Shown in pieces: positions 16,998 to 25,444 of a DNA stretch of 64,000 nt. The first letter of the stretch is position 1. Every line of letters begins with the position of its first letter. Position numbers and translations under genes: made by a program. The stretch spans positions 1 through 64,000 of the forward strand of contig CAZSNP010000012.1 in NCBI GenBank assembly GCA_964608265.1. Reading direction: 5' to 3'. Under the pieces are notes generated by a model, which saw nothing but the letters and a program-made list of their open reading frames with translations, ran no database searches and had not been told where the DNA came from. The stretch comes from JANWXR01 sp964608265 (lineage in GTDB: Bacteria; Chloroflexota; Anaerolineae; Anaerolineales; UBA6663).

Positions 16998-17063
16998 CAG
17001 AAGGCAGAAGGCGGAAGGCAGTTGGCAGATAACTGCTTTCAGCTTTCTGCCTTTCGCCTACTG
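16998..17063. repeat. Inverted heptamer array between the tRNA genes (CAGAAGG-type)
   Basis: Left arm CAGAAGG CAGAAGG CGGAAGG CAGTTGG. Right arm is made of CTGCTTT CAGCTTT CTGCCTT TCGCCTA words, roughly its reverse complement. Seven-base period throughout. It fills the space between the two tRNA-Ala genes. Confidence 0.65.
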
Positions 17064-17068
17064 GCTTG

Positions 17069-17141
17069 TGGACCTGAAGGGATTTGAACCCTTGACCTCC
17101 TCAGTGCGATTGAGGCGCGCTCCCAACTGCGCTACAGGCCC
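17069..17141 (-). tRNA. tRNA-Ala (CGC)
   Basis: 73 nt cloverleaf: acceptor GGGCCTG/CAGGTCC, D arm GCGC-AGTTGGGA-GCGC, anticodon stem CCTCA/TGAGG with loop ATCGCAC (anticodon CGC), T arm AAGGG-TTCAAAT-CCCTT, discriminator A. CCA is not encoded. Confidence 0.95.
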
Positions 17142-17244
17142 GAACAGCGAGCGGCATTGTACCGTAGCGCCGCGAGGCCTGTCAAGAAAACGACGGCCTG
17201 CGCCGTTTATCCAGTGAAAACCAACGACGCACCGACTTGCCAAC

Positions 17245-17589
17245 ATGAACGCAAACAACCTGTTGATTGAAGAAGCCGATACCTTTCAGGCTCTGGTCGA
17301 GGAGCACTTCCGCGCCCGCGGCTGCCAGCTCATTGGCTATGTGCCCATGTCGCCCGGTTTTCTGCTGGTGGTGTGCCGGAACGAATCACTGCAACTGGTG
17401 TACGGGTTGCCGGGCCTCCTCCCGGTGACGTCCGTTGACATCGACGTGTGCGAACGCGCCATCCGGCGCTACGACGCCTCCGGCGGCTATGTCGTCGCCC
17501 GCAGCGCCTTCCTTCCCGGCGCACAGTCGCGGGCCAGGGAACTGCGCGTGGCCCTCATCGGCGCGGCGGAGCTGGGGGCGGTGAACTGA
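17245..17589 (+). CDS. Small protein of unknown function, Mrr-like C-terminal segment
   Basis: 114 aa, no signal peptide or membrane helix. The C-terminal stretch GGYVVARSAFLPGAQSRARE followed by VALIGAAEL resembles the end of Mrr-type restriction-endonuclease-like domains (strand, helix with conserved A, then hydrophobic strand and D/G-L). The catalytic part is not evident, so it could be a degenerate fold or a chance likeness. It sits 53 bases before the first patatin gene on the same strand. Function unknown. Confidence 0.55.
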   Translation: MNANNLLIEEADTFQALVEEHFRARGCQLIGYVPMSPGFLLVVCRNESLQLVYGLPGLLPVTSVDIDVCERAIRRYDASGGYVVARSAFLPGAQSRARELRVALIGAAELGAVN

Positions 17590-17642
17590 GGCCGGGTGTT
17601 GCGTGACCGCGCTATCACCCGCATAATCACGGGGGAGCACTC

Positions 17643-18629
17643 ATGACAACCTATCGCATCCTTTCACTCGACGGCGGCGGTGTGCGCGGCGCGTTTGCCG
17701 CGCGCCTGCTCGAGCGGCTTGAAGCCGCGCACCCCGGCTTCATCGCCCGGGCCGATTTGATCGCCGGCACCTCCGCCGGCGGGCTGCTGGCGCTGGGCCT
17801 GGCCAAGGGGTTGTCACCTGCCCGTTGTCGCGCCCTCATCGAGGACAACGCCCCCAACATCTTCCCCCGCGATTTCCCGTACAGCCTCGGCCTCTTCCGC
17901 ACGATCAAACGCTTCTTCGCGGCGCTGTACGGCAACGACGACCTGCGGAATGCGCTCTACAACGAGTTCGGCGACCTCAAGCTCAAAGACCTGCGGCCGC
18001 GCGTCCTCATCACGACCTTTGACCTGGATGGTGATTTGCCCGACAGACCGCGGACATGGAAGCCCAAGTTTTTCCACAACTTCGAAGAGACGCCGCGCAG
18101 CGGCCCGCCCGACCGCGAGCAGACCTTGTTGGACGTGGCCCTGCGCACGACGGCAGCCCCGACCTTCTTCCCGATCTATCAGGGGTTTGTGGATGGCGGT
18201 GTGGTGGCGAACAACCCGAGCATGTGCGCGCTGGCGCAAGCGTTGCACGCGCCCACCGGCGGGCAGCGCCTCGATGATGTCGTGCTGCTGTCGCTCGGCA
18301 CCGGGGTCGATCCGACCCGGCTCGAAGCGCAGGACAAAAGCTGGGGCATCGCGCAGTGGTTCCTGCGCAAGGTCAAGCTGACCGATGCACTCGTCGGCGG
18401 GGTGGAGGATGTGGCCGAGTTTCAATGCCGGCAAGTGATGCAGACGCGCTTCCACCGCCTCAACCCGGTGCTGTGTCAGCCGGGCCGTCCCGAGTTGTGT
18501 GATATCGGCCTCGACGATGTCAAAGCCATCCCGGCGCTGGTGCAGTTCGCGGATAGCGCTCCGCTGACGGATGCCCGCGCGCAGGTCGAAACGGTGAAGT
18601 GGTTGCGCGACTTTTGGATGAGAGACTGA
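17643..18629 (+). CDS. Patatin-like phospholipase
   Basis: 328 aa, one patatin domain. The oxyanion motif is SLDGGGVRGAF at the N-terminus. The nucleophile elbow is GTSAGG (about residue 43) and the catalytic Asp is in VDGGVVANNP (about residue 183). It hydrolyses acyl lipids or esters with a Ser-Asp dyad. It is cytoplasmic by sequence (no signal). A ribosome site GGGGGAGC precedes the ATG. A second patatin gene follows 11 bases after its stop and shows the same layout, including RTWKPKFFHNFE here and RAWKPKFFHNFP there, so the two arose by tandem duplication. Confidence 0.92.
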   Translation: MTTYRILSLDGGGVRGAFAARLLERLEAAHPGFIARADLIAGTSAGGLLALGLAKGLSPARCRALIEDNAPNIFPRDFPYSLGLFRTIKRFFAALYGNDDLRNALYNEFGDLKLKDLRPRVLITTFDLDGDLPDRPRTWKPKFFHNFEETPRSGPPDREQTLLDVALRTTAAPTFFPIYQGFVDGGVVANNPSMCALAQALHAPTGGQRLDDVVLLSLGTGVDPTRLEAQDKSWGIAQWFLRKVKLTDALVGGVEDVAEFQCRQVMQTRFHRLNPVLCQPGRPELCDIGLDDVKAIPALVQFADSAPLTDARAQVETVKWLRDFWMRD

Positions 18630-18640
18630 CGGAGGCAACG

Positions 18641-19672
18641 ATGTATCGCATCCTTTCGATTGACGGCGGGGGGATCGGCGGGCTGGTGCCGTGTATCCTG
18701 CTCGACCGGATGGAGGCCGCCGCGCCCGGTTTGTTGCGCGGCGTCAATCTGTTTGCCGGCACCTCCACCGGCGGCATCATCGCCCTCGGGCTGGCCGCCG
18801 GGCTGACGCCGAAGACGCTGGCCGAGTTGTACAGCGTCCGAGGCAAAGAGGTCTTTCAGGATAGCGTCTTCGATAACGTCCTCGACCTCGGCAACGCCAT
18901 CGGCGCGCAGTACGACAACACCAACCTCAAGCGTCTGTTGGCCGAGCGGCTTGGCAAACGCACGCTCGATCATCTGCGACCGGTGCTCGTGTCGAGCTTC
19001 GACCTCGACAGCGAGAAGGACATGCCCGATATGCCGCGCGCGTGGAAGCCCAAGTTCTTCCACAACTTCCCCGGCGACGATTCGGATGGGAAGGAGCTGG
19101 CGGTGGACGTGGCGCTGCGCACCAGCGCCGCGCCGACCTTCTTCCCCACCTATCAGGGCTATATTGACGGCGGGGTGGCGGCCAACAATCCGGCGATGTG
19201 CGCGGTGGCGCAGGCGCTGCGGCAGGGCGTGCCGCTCAACGACATCGTCGTGCTCTCGCTTGGCTGCGGGCAGACGCGGATGTACCTCGACCTGGGCGGC
19301 AAGGATGTAAGGTGGGGCTGGACGCAGTGGGCCAAACCGCTGGCCTCGTTCTTCATCGCCGCCAACGTCGGCGTCGCGCACTATCAATGCAAGCAGGTGC
19401 TCGGCGCGCGCTACAAACGCGTCAACCCCGATATTGAAGAAGCGGTCGCCCTCGACGATGTGAGTAAGGTTCCGGTCCTGCAACGGGTGGCCGAGCGCTT
19501 CAAACTTGACTCGGCGACCGAGTGGCTGGGGCAACACTGGGTAGAGGCGCCCGCCACGACCACGCAGGCGGCGGCCAAGACGAAGACGGCGCTGCCCAAA
19601 GCAGCGCGGCCCAAATCGCCGCCGCCCAAGCCGCGCGCCAAACGCCGCCAGCCCAGGAACCGCAAGCGCTGA
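18641..19672 (+). CDS. Second patatin-like phospholipase with basic C-terminal tail
   Basis: 343 aa from the ATG preceded by GGAGG. Nucleophile GTSTGG and catalytic Asp in IDGGVAANNP are intact. The oxyanion motif reads SIDGGGIGGLVP: the arginine of GGGxRG is replaced by glycine, unlike its neighbour. After the patatin core, about 35 residues of Ala/Lys/Pro/Arg repeats (KTALPKAARPKSPPPKPRAK and on to the end) form a histone-H1-like basic tail that could bind nucleic acid or membrane. comEC starts six bases after its stop. Confidence 0.9.
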   Translation: MYRILSIDGGGIGGLVPCILLDRMEAAAPGLLRGVNLFAGTSTGGIIALGLAAGLTPKTLAELYSVRGKEVFQDSVFDNVLDLGNAIGAQYDNTNLKRLLAERLGKRTLDHLRPVLVSSFDLDSEKDMPDMPRAWKPKFFHNFPGDDSDGKELAVDVALRTSAAPTFFPTYQGYIDGGVAANNPAMCAVAQALRQGVPLNDIVVLSLGCGQTRMYLDLGGKDVRWGWTQWAKPLASFFIAANVGVAHYQCKQVLGARYKRVNPDIEEAVALDDVSKVPVLQRVAERFKLDSATEWLGQHWVEAPATTTQAAAKTKTALPKAARPKSPPPKPRAKRRQPRNRKR

Positions 19673-19677
19673 CGGGA

Positions 19678-22139
19678 ATGCCGGCGCTCACCCTCGTCGT
19701 CATCGGCTGGCTGGCCGGGATCGTGACTGCATCCCTGCTCGGCCAGCCGTTTGCGTCCTGGCTGGCCCTGGCTGGCGGCGGGCTGGCGCTGTTGAGCGTG
19801 TGGCGCGGGCGGGTTCGCTGGCGCTTGCCGCTGCTCGGCCTCATCGCCCTGGCCCTCGGCGCAGCGCGGTATCAACTCGCGCAACCCACGTTCGATGCCA
19901 CAGCGCTCGCGTATTACAACGACACCGGTTCGGTGACCGTCGAAGGCATCGTGTGGGATGAGCCGGAGGTGCGCGACGCCGACGCGGAAGCCCGGGCGCG
20001 CACCAACCTGCGTGTGCGCGTCGAAACCCTCACGCTGTCCGACGGCACAGCGCCGCTGCCGGTGAGCGGGCTGGTGCTGGTCTATGCCCCGCGCTTCTCC
20101 GACTCGCGCCTCACTGAGAATGGACAAGCCGAGTGGCGTTACGGCGACCGCGTGACTGTGACCGGCAACCTCGAAACGCCGCCCGAGTTCGCCGACTTNN
20201 NNNNNNNNNNNNNNNNNNNNNNNNNNNNNNNNNNNNNNNNNNNNNNNNNNNNNNNNNNNNNNNNNNNNNNNNNNNNNNNNNNNNNNNNNNNNNNNNNNGC
20301 GACCGCGTGACTGTGACCGGCAACCTCGAAACGCCGCCCGAGTTCGCCGACTTCTCGTACCGCGACTACCTCGCCCGCTCGGGCATCCATTCTCAAATCC
20401 GCAACGCGCAGGTGCAGTTTCTCGCCGAACGACAGGGCCAGCCGCTCTTTCAACTCATCTTCGATTTCAAGGCGCGCGCCCTCGCCACGCTCGCACAACT
20501 TTTCCCCGAGCCGCACGGCGCGCTGCTCAGCGGCATCCTCCTCGGCGTCGAATCCGGCATACCCGCAGAAGTGAAAGACGCCTTTCGCATCACCGGCACC
20601 TCGCACGTGGTGGCCATCTCGGGATTCAATGTCTCGATTCTCGTCGCGGTGTTCATGGCGCTGTTCAGCCGCTGGCTCGGCCCTAATCGCGGCGCGGCCC
20701 TGACGATGATCGTCATCGCCGCGTACACACTGCTGGTCGGCGCGAGCGCGTCGGTGGTGCGCGCGGCCATCATGGGGGGCCTCGGCCTGATCGCGCTGCG
20801 GCTCGGGCGACGCGCGGTGGGCCTCAACACCCTCGCTGTTGCGGCGCTGTTGATGACGGCGTGGAATCCGCTGACGCTGTGGGACGTGGGTTTTCAGTTG
20901 AGCGCGGCCGCGACCCTCGGCCTCATCCTGTATGCCGAGCCATTGCAGGCCGCGCTGCGCCGCGCGCTCGAAACACGCTTGCCGCCCGAACAGGCCGAGC
21001 GCGCGACCCGCCTCTCCGCCGATACCTTCCTCCTCACCTTCGCCGCGCAAATCACCACGCTCCCCCTCATCGCCTACACCTTTGGGCAACTCTCGCTCAT
21101 CTCGCTGCTCGCCAACGCCTTCATCCTGCCCGCGCAGCCGGCGGTGATGGTGCTCGGCCTCGTCGCCCTCGTGCTCGGTCTGCTCTGGCCTCCGCTCGGG
21201 CAGCTCGCCGCGTGGCTGACCTATCCCTTCACGGCCTACACGCTCGCCATCGTCCGACTTTTCGCGCGGGCGCCCGGCGCCTCGGTGCCGGTGGAGGTTG
21301 CGCCGGCGGTGATTGTGATCGTGTACGGGATGCTCATGGGCGTGACGTGGATGATGCAACGCCCGCCGGAGCAGCGGCCCGCGCTATGGGTACGCTTCGT
21401 CGCGGAGGGGGTTCCGCTTGGCGGCGCGGCCGTGCTGGGATTGGCGGCGTTCTTTGCGTGGGTCAACTTCTTCTCACTGCCGGTGCCGGGCCGCCTGCGC
21501 GTGACGGCGCTCGATTCCGGGGCCGTGGCCGTCACCACGCCCTCGGGCGCGCAAGTGCTGATTGACGGCGGGCCGAGCGGCGGGGCGCTGCTGCGCGGCC
21601 TCGCGGCCGAGTGGCCGCCGTATGCCCACGACCTCGCGCTACTCATCGTCACCGCGCCGCGCGATTCGCGGGCCGGCGGCTTGCCCGATGTAGTCAACCG
21701 TTATCGAGTTGCCCGGGCAGCCATCACCGAGTCGGAGGGACGCAGCGCCGCGTTGCGCACCGCGCGCGACGCGCTGGCGCAACAGTCCGTTCCCATCGTG
21801 CCGCTCGCAGCGGGCACACGATTCGATTTGGGCGACGGCGCGCAGGTGCAGGTGCTGGCCGAGGGCCTGCTGCGGGTGGAGCAGGGCGCTTTCTCGTTCG
21901 TCCTCCTCACCGCCGAGGTTGAGGCGACGACGCTGCCCCCGGCGACGGTCGTGCTGGTCGCGCCGGGTGTGGGTGTGGATGAAGCGACGGTGGCTGGCCT
22001 CGACCCGAGGGTCGCCATCCTGGCCGAGGCGGCTGAGGTCGAGGCGTTTGCGGGCCGCACCGTGCTTCGCGCCGACCAGCGCGGCGCGGTAACGGTGTCG
22101 AGCGACGGGCAACGAATGTGGGTGGAGACGACCAGGTGA
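19678..22139 (+). CDS. comEC: ComEC/Rec2 family DNA-uptake channel protein (split by an artefactual gap)
   Basis: About 768 aa after removing one 55-bp duplicate and 100 N. The order is N-terminal helices with a DUF4131-like OB region (VTVEGIVWDEPE, GDRVTVTGNLE), then the Competence domain with GALLSGILLG, FRITGTSHVVAISGFNVSI, GASASVVRAAIMG, NPLTLWDVGFQLSAAATLG and ten or so helices. It ends with a metallo-beta-lactamase-like domain. That last domain keeps VLIDGGPSGG, but the HxHxDH site is replaced by TAPRDSRAGG and LDVGQGD by LDSGAVAV, so it cannot bind metal in the usual way. It translocates single-stranded DNA across the membrane. No other com genes are nearby. Confidence 0.92.
20199..20298. 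other. Scaffold gap (100 N) flanked by an identical 55-bp duplicate
   Basis: 20144-20198 and 20299-20353 are identical 55-mers. Joining them restores the comEC reading frame (VTVTGNLETPPEFADFSYRD). Confidence 0.93.
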
Positions 22140-22186
22140 CGCGGTGACGGAGCGCCGGGATACCGGCGCAGGCCGTCGCCGCGTCA
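22137..22186. terminator. Long hairpin between convergent comEC and SPFH gene
   Basis: Outer arms TGACGCGGTGACGG / CCGTCGCCGCGTCA (13 of 14 pair) enclose a second perfect stem GCGCCGG / CCGGCGC with a four-base loop. The comEC TGA stop is the first codon of the left arm. No long T run, so this is a terminator or a transcript-end stabiliser. Confidence 0.55.
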
Positions 22187-22202
22187 CAACTTCACTTCGT
22201 CC

Positions 22203-23261
22203 CTACGGGATCGTCGGCGAAACTGGCTGTGTCGGTACGACCGTCGCGCCGGTGCTTGTCTGCGGCAGCGGCAAAATGAACTGCTGGCCCGACGGCAGGT
22301 AAATCGTCTGCACGCCCGGCGCAATCTTCTGGATGTACTGATACGTCAGCAGGTCGGGGTTGTTCTGAATGGCGGCGGCGATTTGGCGCAGCGCCTCGGC
22401 CTCCGCCTGCGCCTGAATGATGCGCGACTCAGCGTCGCCTTTGGCCGCGATCACTTTTGCATCCGCCTGGCCCTGAGCGACCTGGCGCGCCTGTTCGGCC
22501 TCTTGCCGCTTGGACTCAACCACGAATCGCGCCTGCTGGGCCTGCTGCTCGGCGATCTGCTTTTGCTCGACCGCCGCCGCGTACTCGTCACTGAAGCGGA
22601 TGTTGCGCAGCACGAAGTCGACAAGTAACAAGTTGTTGTTTGCCAACCCCCGCTCCATATCTTGCGTGATGAGTTGCTCAAGCTCGGCCCGCTTGCTGCT
22701 GACGATCTCCTCGATTCCGTATTGAGAGACTGCGTCGCGTATGACGCCGCGCGCTTGTGGTCGGACGACCCCGTCTTCGTACCGATCCTGCCAGGTGATG
22801 TGGAGGTTGATTACCTCCGCCGGATTGACCGAATAGATCACGGAGGCGTCCACAAACACAATCTGCCCGTCTTTCGTCCGCGCCTGAATGGAGTCGTCAC
22901 CCGACACTGCGCCCTCCGAATCCACTGAACTCATCGTGTAGGTGGCACGCGAGATGGGATATTGCACGACGCGCTCGGCAAAGGGGATGATCCAGCGCAA
23001 TCCGGGTTGCAGGACCTCATCGCGATAGCCCCTGGCTTGCAAGGCCGAGATCACCACACCCCGCTGGTTCGGCTCGATAAAGACGACGCCGGCTGCGGCC
23101 GTGGTGAGCAACGCAGCCACGCCTGCGATGCCGGCCACAATCAGCCCGCCGCCGCCCACCCGTCGCCCGCGCGCCGCGCTGAACACCACCCAGCCCAGCG
23201 CGCCGATCGTCCCCAACCAGGCCAGCGTCGCCAGCCCACCGATTATCTCTTGAATGCCCAT
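22203..23261 (-). CDS. SPFH/prohibitin-family membrane protein
   Basis: 352 aa. Two N-terminal hydrophobic segments (LATLAWLGTIGALGWVVF and GGLIVAGIAGVAALLTTAAAGVVF), then an SPFH domain (EPNQRGVVISALQARGY, LQPGLRWIIPF, RTKDGQIVFVDASVIYSV). A long Ala/Glu/Gln coiled coil follows (EQKQIAEQQAQQARFV, then AKGDAESRIIQAQAEAEAL), then a short Pro/Thr tail. This is the prohibitin/HflC class that forms membrane-bound rings and organises proteases or lipid domains. AAGGAGAG precedes the ATG. No HflK/HflC partner adjoins it. Confidence 0.9.
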   Translation of the reverse strand: MGIQEIIGGLATLAWLGTIGALGWVVFSAARGRRVGGGGLIVAGIAGVAALLTTAAAGVVFIEPNQRGVVISALQARGYRDEVLQPGLRWIIPFAERVVQYPISRATYTMSSVDSEGAVSGDDSIQARTKDGQIVFVDASVIYSVNPAEVINLHITWQDRYEDGVVRPQARGVIRDAVSQYGIEEIVSSKRAELEQLITQDMERGLANNNLLLVDFVLRNIRFSDEYAAAVEQKQIAEQQAQQARFVVESKRQEAEQARQVAQGQADAKVIAAKGDAESRIIQAQAEAEALRQIAAAIQNNPDLLTYQYIQKIAPGVQTIYLPSGQQFILPLPQTSTGATVVPTQPVSPTIP

Positions 23262-23279
23262 TGCTCTCTCCTTGTAATA

Positions 23280-23359
23280 CCCCTATCTGTCCCCCGGCGC
23301 CACGCCAGAGATCTGAACACATTCGGAGCCGTGGGCGCGGTGCCGGGGGAGGCAGGGGG
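23280..23359. repeat. REP-like GC-rich inverted repeat
   Basis: Left arm CCCCTATCTGTCCCCCGGCG, right arm GGTGCCGGGGGAGGCAGGGG, forming an imperfect long hairpin between the divergent SPFH and PyrK-like genes. Confidence 0.55.
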
Positions 23360-23373
23360 TTCAGACTTGTGAC

Positions 23374-23379
23374 TATAAT
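23374..23379 (+). promoter_or_regulatory. -10 box (TATAAT) of the PyrK-like gene
   Basis: Perfect TATAAT eleven bases before the ATG at 23391, which leaves almost no leader. No clear -35. Confidence 0.5.
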
Positions 23380-23390
23380 ATCACCGCCGC

Positions 23391-24074
23391 ATGTCTCCAC
23401 TGAGAATCAAAATCACTGAAATCGCGACAATCGGCGGACAGGTGCGCGTCAGGTGCGAGCCGCGAGGCGGGCCGCTGCCGGCGGTGCGGCCCGGCCAATT
23501 CTGTCTGGCGTCCCTCGATAAGGCCGCCTTGCTGCGCGAGCCGCTCTTCCCGGCCTCGCCGACCGAGTTTGTCGTCGATGAGTCGCATCCGTGGGCGGCC
23601 CTCGAGCCGGGGGCTGTGCTAGACCTCCTCGGCCCGTGTGGCGCGGGGTGGGCCTTGCCCACCGGCGCGTCGCGGCTGCTGATCGTGGCCGAAAATCCTG
23701 CCCGTGTGTTGGCAGTCATGCGCGCGGCGCTCGCCCAAAACGCCTCGGTGGTGTGGGCGTGGCGCGAGGCGGTTCCCGATTGGGCGGCGACGTTGCTCCC
23801 GGCGGAGGTCGAGTTCCACATCGGTGCCCTCAGCATCGGTGCCCTCAGCGCGGAGGTGGCCGAGTGGGCCGAGATCGCCCTGCTCGATGTGCCCGAGCCC
23901 GGCGCGACGGCGGCGCGGTTGCGTGATCTGCGTCCGCTGCGCCCGGCCGGGTTCGTCCAGGCCTTTTGCGTCCCGCTCATGCCGTGCGGCGTGGGCGCCT
24001 GCCAGGCGTGCTGGGTCGCGACTGCGCACGGCAAACGCCTGGCATGTGTGGACGGCCCAATCGTTGCGATTTGA
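23391..24074 (+). CDS. Divergent PyrK-like iron-sulfur electron-transfer subunit
   Basis: 227 aa. It looks like a reduced dihydroorotate dehydrogenase electron-transfer subunit: a beta-barrel start with VRPGQFCLASLD and LLREPLFPAS (in place of RRPISI), GAVLDLLGPCGAGW (like GPLG.GF), and a C-terminal cluster MPCGVGACQACWVA plus LACVDGP with the four cysteines spaced as in PyrK [2Fe-2S] proteins. The NAD-binding part is weakly conserved and includes a short duplication GALSIGALS. A PyrD-like gene lies 1.4 kb downstream on the same strand. It likely works with that protein. The substrate may not be dihydroorotate. Confidence 0.7.
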   Translation: MSPLRIKITEIATIGGQVRVRCEPRGGPLPAVRPGQFCLASLDKAALLREPLFPASPTEFVVDESHPWAALEPGAVLDLLGPCGAGWALPTGASRLLIVAENPARVLAVMRAALAQNASVVWAWREAVPDWAATLLPAEVEFHIGALSIGALSAEVAEWAEIALLDVPEPGATAARLRDLRPLRPAGFVQAFCVPLMPCGVGACQACWVATAHGKRLACVDGPIVAI

Positions 24075-24150
24075 GATTGATGATTGTTGATTTCTGATTG
24101 CGCTGATATGACCCCATCCAAAATCCAAAATCAACAATCCGCAATCCTGT
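24075..24150. repeat. Inverted heptamer array (GATTGAT / ATCCAAA type)
   Basis: Left arm GATTGAT GATTGTT GATTTCT GATTGCG (24075-24102). Right arm ATCCAAA ATCCAAA ATCAACA ATCCGCA ATCCTGT (24116-24150). Strict 7-bp period, and the arms are largely complementary. It begins right after the PyrK-like stop and runs into the first codons of the next gene. Confidence 0.8.
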
Positions 24151-24914
24151 GTTTGGTCGCTCACCCCGATGATGAGACCATTTTGTGCGGCGGGACGCTG
24201 GCGTTGCTGGCCGCACGCGGCGTGGCGGTGCACATCGTCTGTTTGACGCGCGGTGAGGGAGGGGAGGTGGGCGAGCCGCCGCTGGCCACCCGTGAGCAAC
24301 TCGGTGAAGTGCGCGAGGCGGAGATGGTGGCGGCGGTACGGGCCCTGGGCGGAAAGAGCCTGACCTTTCTCGGCTATGTGGATCCGACCGTCGGGCCGAA
24401 CGAAACCCTCTTCGCGCCGCAGCACGACCCGGTGATTCTGTCGGGTCAGATCGTCAACTGCCTCAAACAGTTCAGGCCGCAAGTGCTGCTGACGCACGGC
24501 TCGAACGGGGAGTATGGCCACCCGGCGCACCAGTTGCTGCACACGATGGCGAAAGTCGCCCTCGCCGCGCTGGTCGAGGAACGCCATGAGGGTGTGCCCG
24601 CGTGGTGGAGCTTCGCCGCCGCGTATCCCGCTCATCCCTATCCGCGTCTGAGCAACGCCGACGACGCCGCCGACTTGATTGTTGATGTCAGCGCGGTGCT
24701 GGATCGCAAGGAGGCGGCGGCCCGCGCCCACGCCACGCAGAACGCGCTCTTCGTCCGCCGCCGCTCGCAGCAGGCGGGCGTGCGACCTTCGGTCGTCCCG
24801 CTCACCGTGCGCGACGTGCTGCTGCCCGAGGAGTCATTTCGCCGGCACTGGCCCAGGGAGGGAGCTGATGACTTTGCACGCTGGCTCACGGACTACGCCA
24901 TACGCCCTGCGTAG
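24108..24914 (+). CDS. PIG-L/LmbE family deacetylase
   Basis: 268 aa from the ATG at 24108. The zinc motif AHPDDE is at about residues 19-24 and the later ligand is in YGHPAHQLLH. The family removes acetyl groups from N-acetylglucosaminyl compounds (MshB, BshB, LmbE-like). The residues before the core (SKIQNQQSAIL) are encoded by the right arm of a heptamer repeat, so either the repeat supplies a new N-terminus or translation starts later. The family core begins at ILCLVAHPDDE. It is followed closely by a VOC gene. Substrate not determined. Confidence 0.88.
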   Translation: MTPSKIQNQQSAILCLVAHPDDETILCGGTLALLAARGVAVHIVCLTRGEGGEVGEPPLATREQLGEVREAEMVAAVRALGGKSLTFLGYVDPTVGPNETLFAPQHDPVILSGQIVNCLKQFRPQVLLTHGSNGEYGHPAHQLLHTMAKVALAALVEERHEGVPAWWSFAAAYPAHPYPRLSNADDAADLIVDVSAVLDRKEAAARAHATQNALFVRRRSQQAGVRPSVVPLTVRDVLLPEESFRRHWPREGADDFARWLTDYAIRPA

Positions 24915-24934
24915 CCCGGATTGGAGGAGACAAC

Positions 24935-25333
24935 TTGCGCCTCGAACACCTCGCCTTCAACGTCGCCGACCCGGTCGCGGTCGCGCGCTGGTACGCCGAG
25001 CATCTGCGGCTCACCCTCATCCGCGACTACGGCCCGCCGCTGCACGCCCACTTCCTTGCTTCGGGGCCGGGTCAACCGATGCTCGAGTTCTATCACAACC
25101 CCGCTGACGCCGTGCCCGACCACGCCGCGCTGTCGCCGGTGCGGCACCACATCGCCTTCGTCGTGGACGACCTCGTTGCCGAGCATGCGCGTTTGCTGGC
25201 CGCTGGCTGTACAAAAGTTGATGAGCCGGTGACCAATGCCGCCGGCGATATGCTCGTCTTTCTGCGTGACCCGTGGGGGCTGGCGCTCCAATTGGTGAGG
25301 CGCAGGACTTCGCTGCTGGGCGGCTCGTCGTAA
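24935..25333 (+). CDS. VOC (glyoxalase/bleomycin resistance) superfamily protein
   Basis: 132 aa, one two-module VOC domain: LEHLAFNVADPVAVARWYAE, then FYHNPADAVPDHAALSPVRHHIAF and GDMLVFLRDPWGLALQLVRR. Likely metal ligands are H6, H69-70 and an acidic residue near the end. The start is TTG with GGAGGAG six to seven bases upstream. Members include glyoxalases, dioxygenases and antibiotic-binding proteins, so the function is open. It lies between the PIG-L and PyrD-like genes on the same strand. Confidence 0.85.
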   Translation: MRLEHLAFNVADPVAVARWYAEHLRLTLIRDYGPPLHAHFLASGPGQPMLEFYHNPADAVPDHAALSPVRHHIAFVVDDLVAEHARLLAAGCTKVDEPVTNAAGDMLVFLRDPWGLALQLVRRRTSLLGGSS

Positions 25334-25367
25334 ACACTTCAGCGCTGAAGCAGCGCTGAAGCGCTTA

Positions 25368-25434
25368 CTACAAACGGCGCTTACTACTACAAACGGCGCT
25401 TACTACAAGCGGCGCTTGCTACAAACGGCGCTTA
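25368..25434 (+). repeat. Four 16-bp tandem repeats
   Basis: Units of CTACAAACGGCGCTTA at 25368, 25387, 25403 (two changes) and 25419, with a three-base CTA between the first two. Directly before (25340-25366) lie two AGCGCTGAAGC palindromic words. The array ends ten bases before the ATG of the PyrD-like gene. Confidence 0.85.
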
Positions 25435-25444
25435 CGACCAACGA

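Noticed and set aside
17245..19672. Possible CBASS-type defence system (patatin effectors plus Mrr-like protein)
   Set aside because: No CD-NTase or signal-sensing gene is adjacent, and the small protein's Mrr likeness is weak. comEC follows directly.
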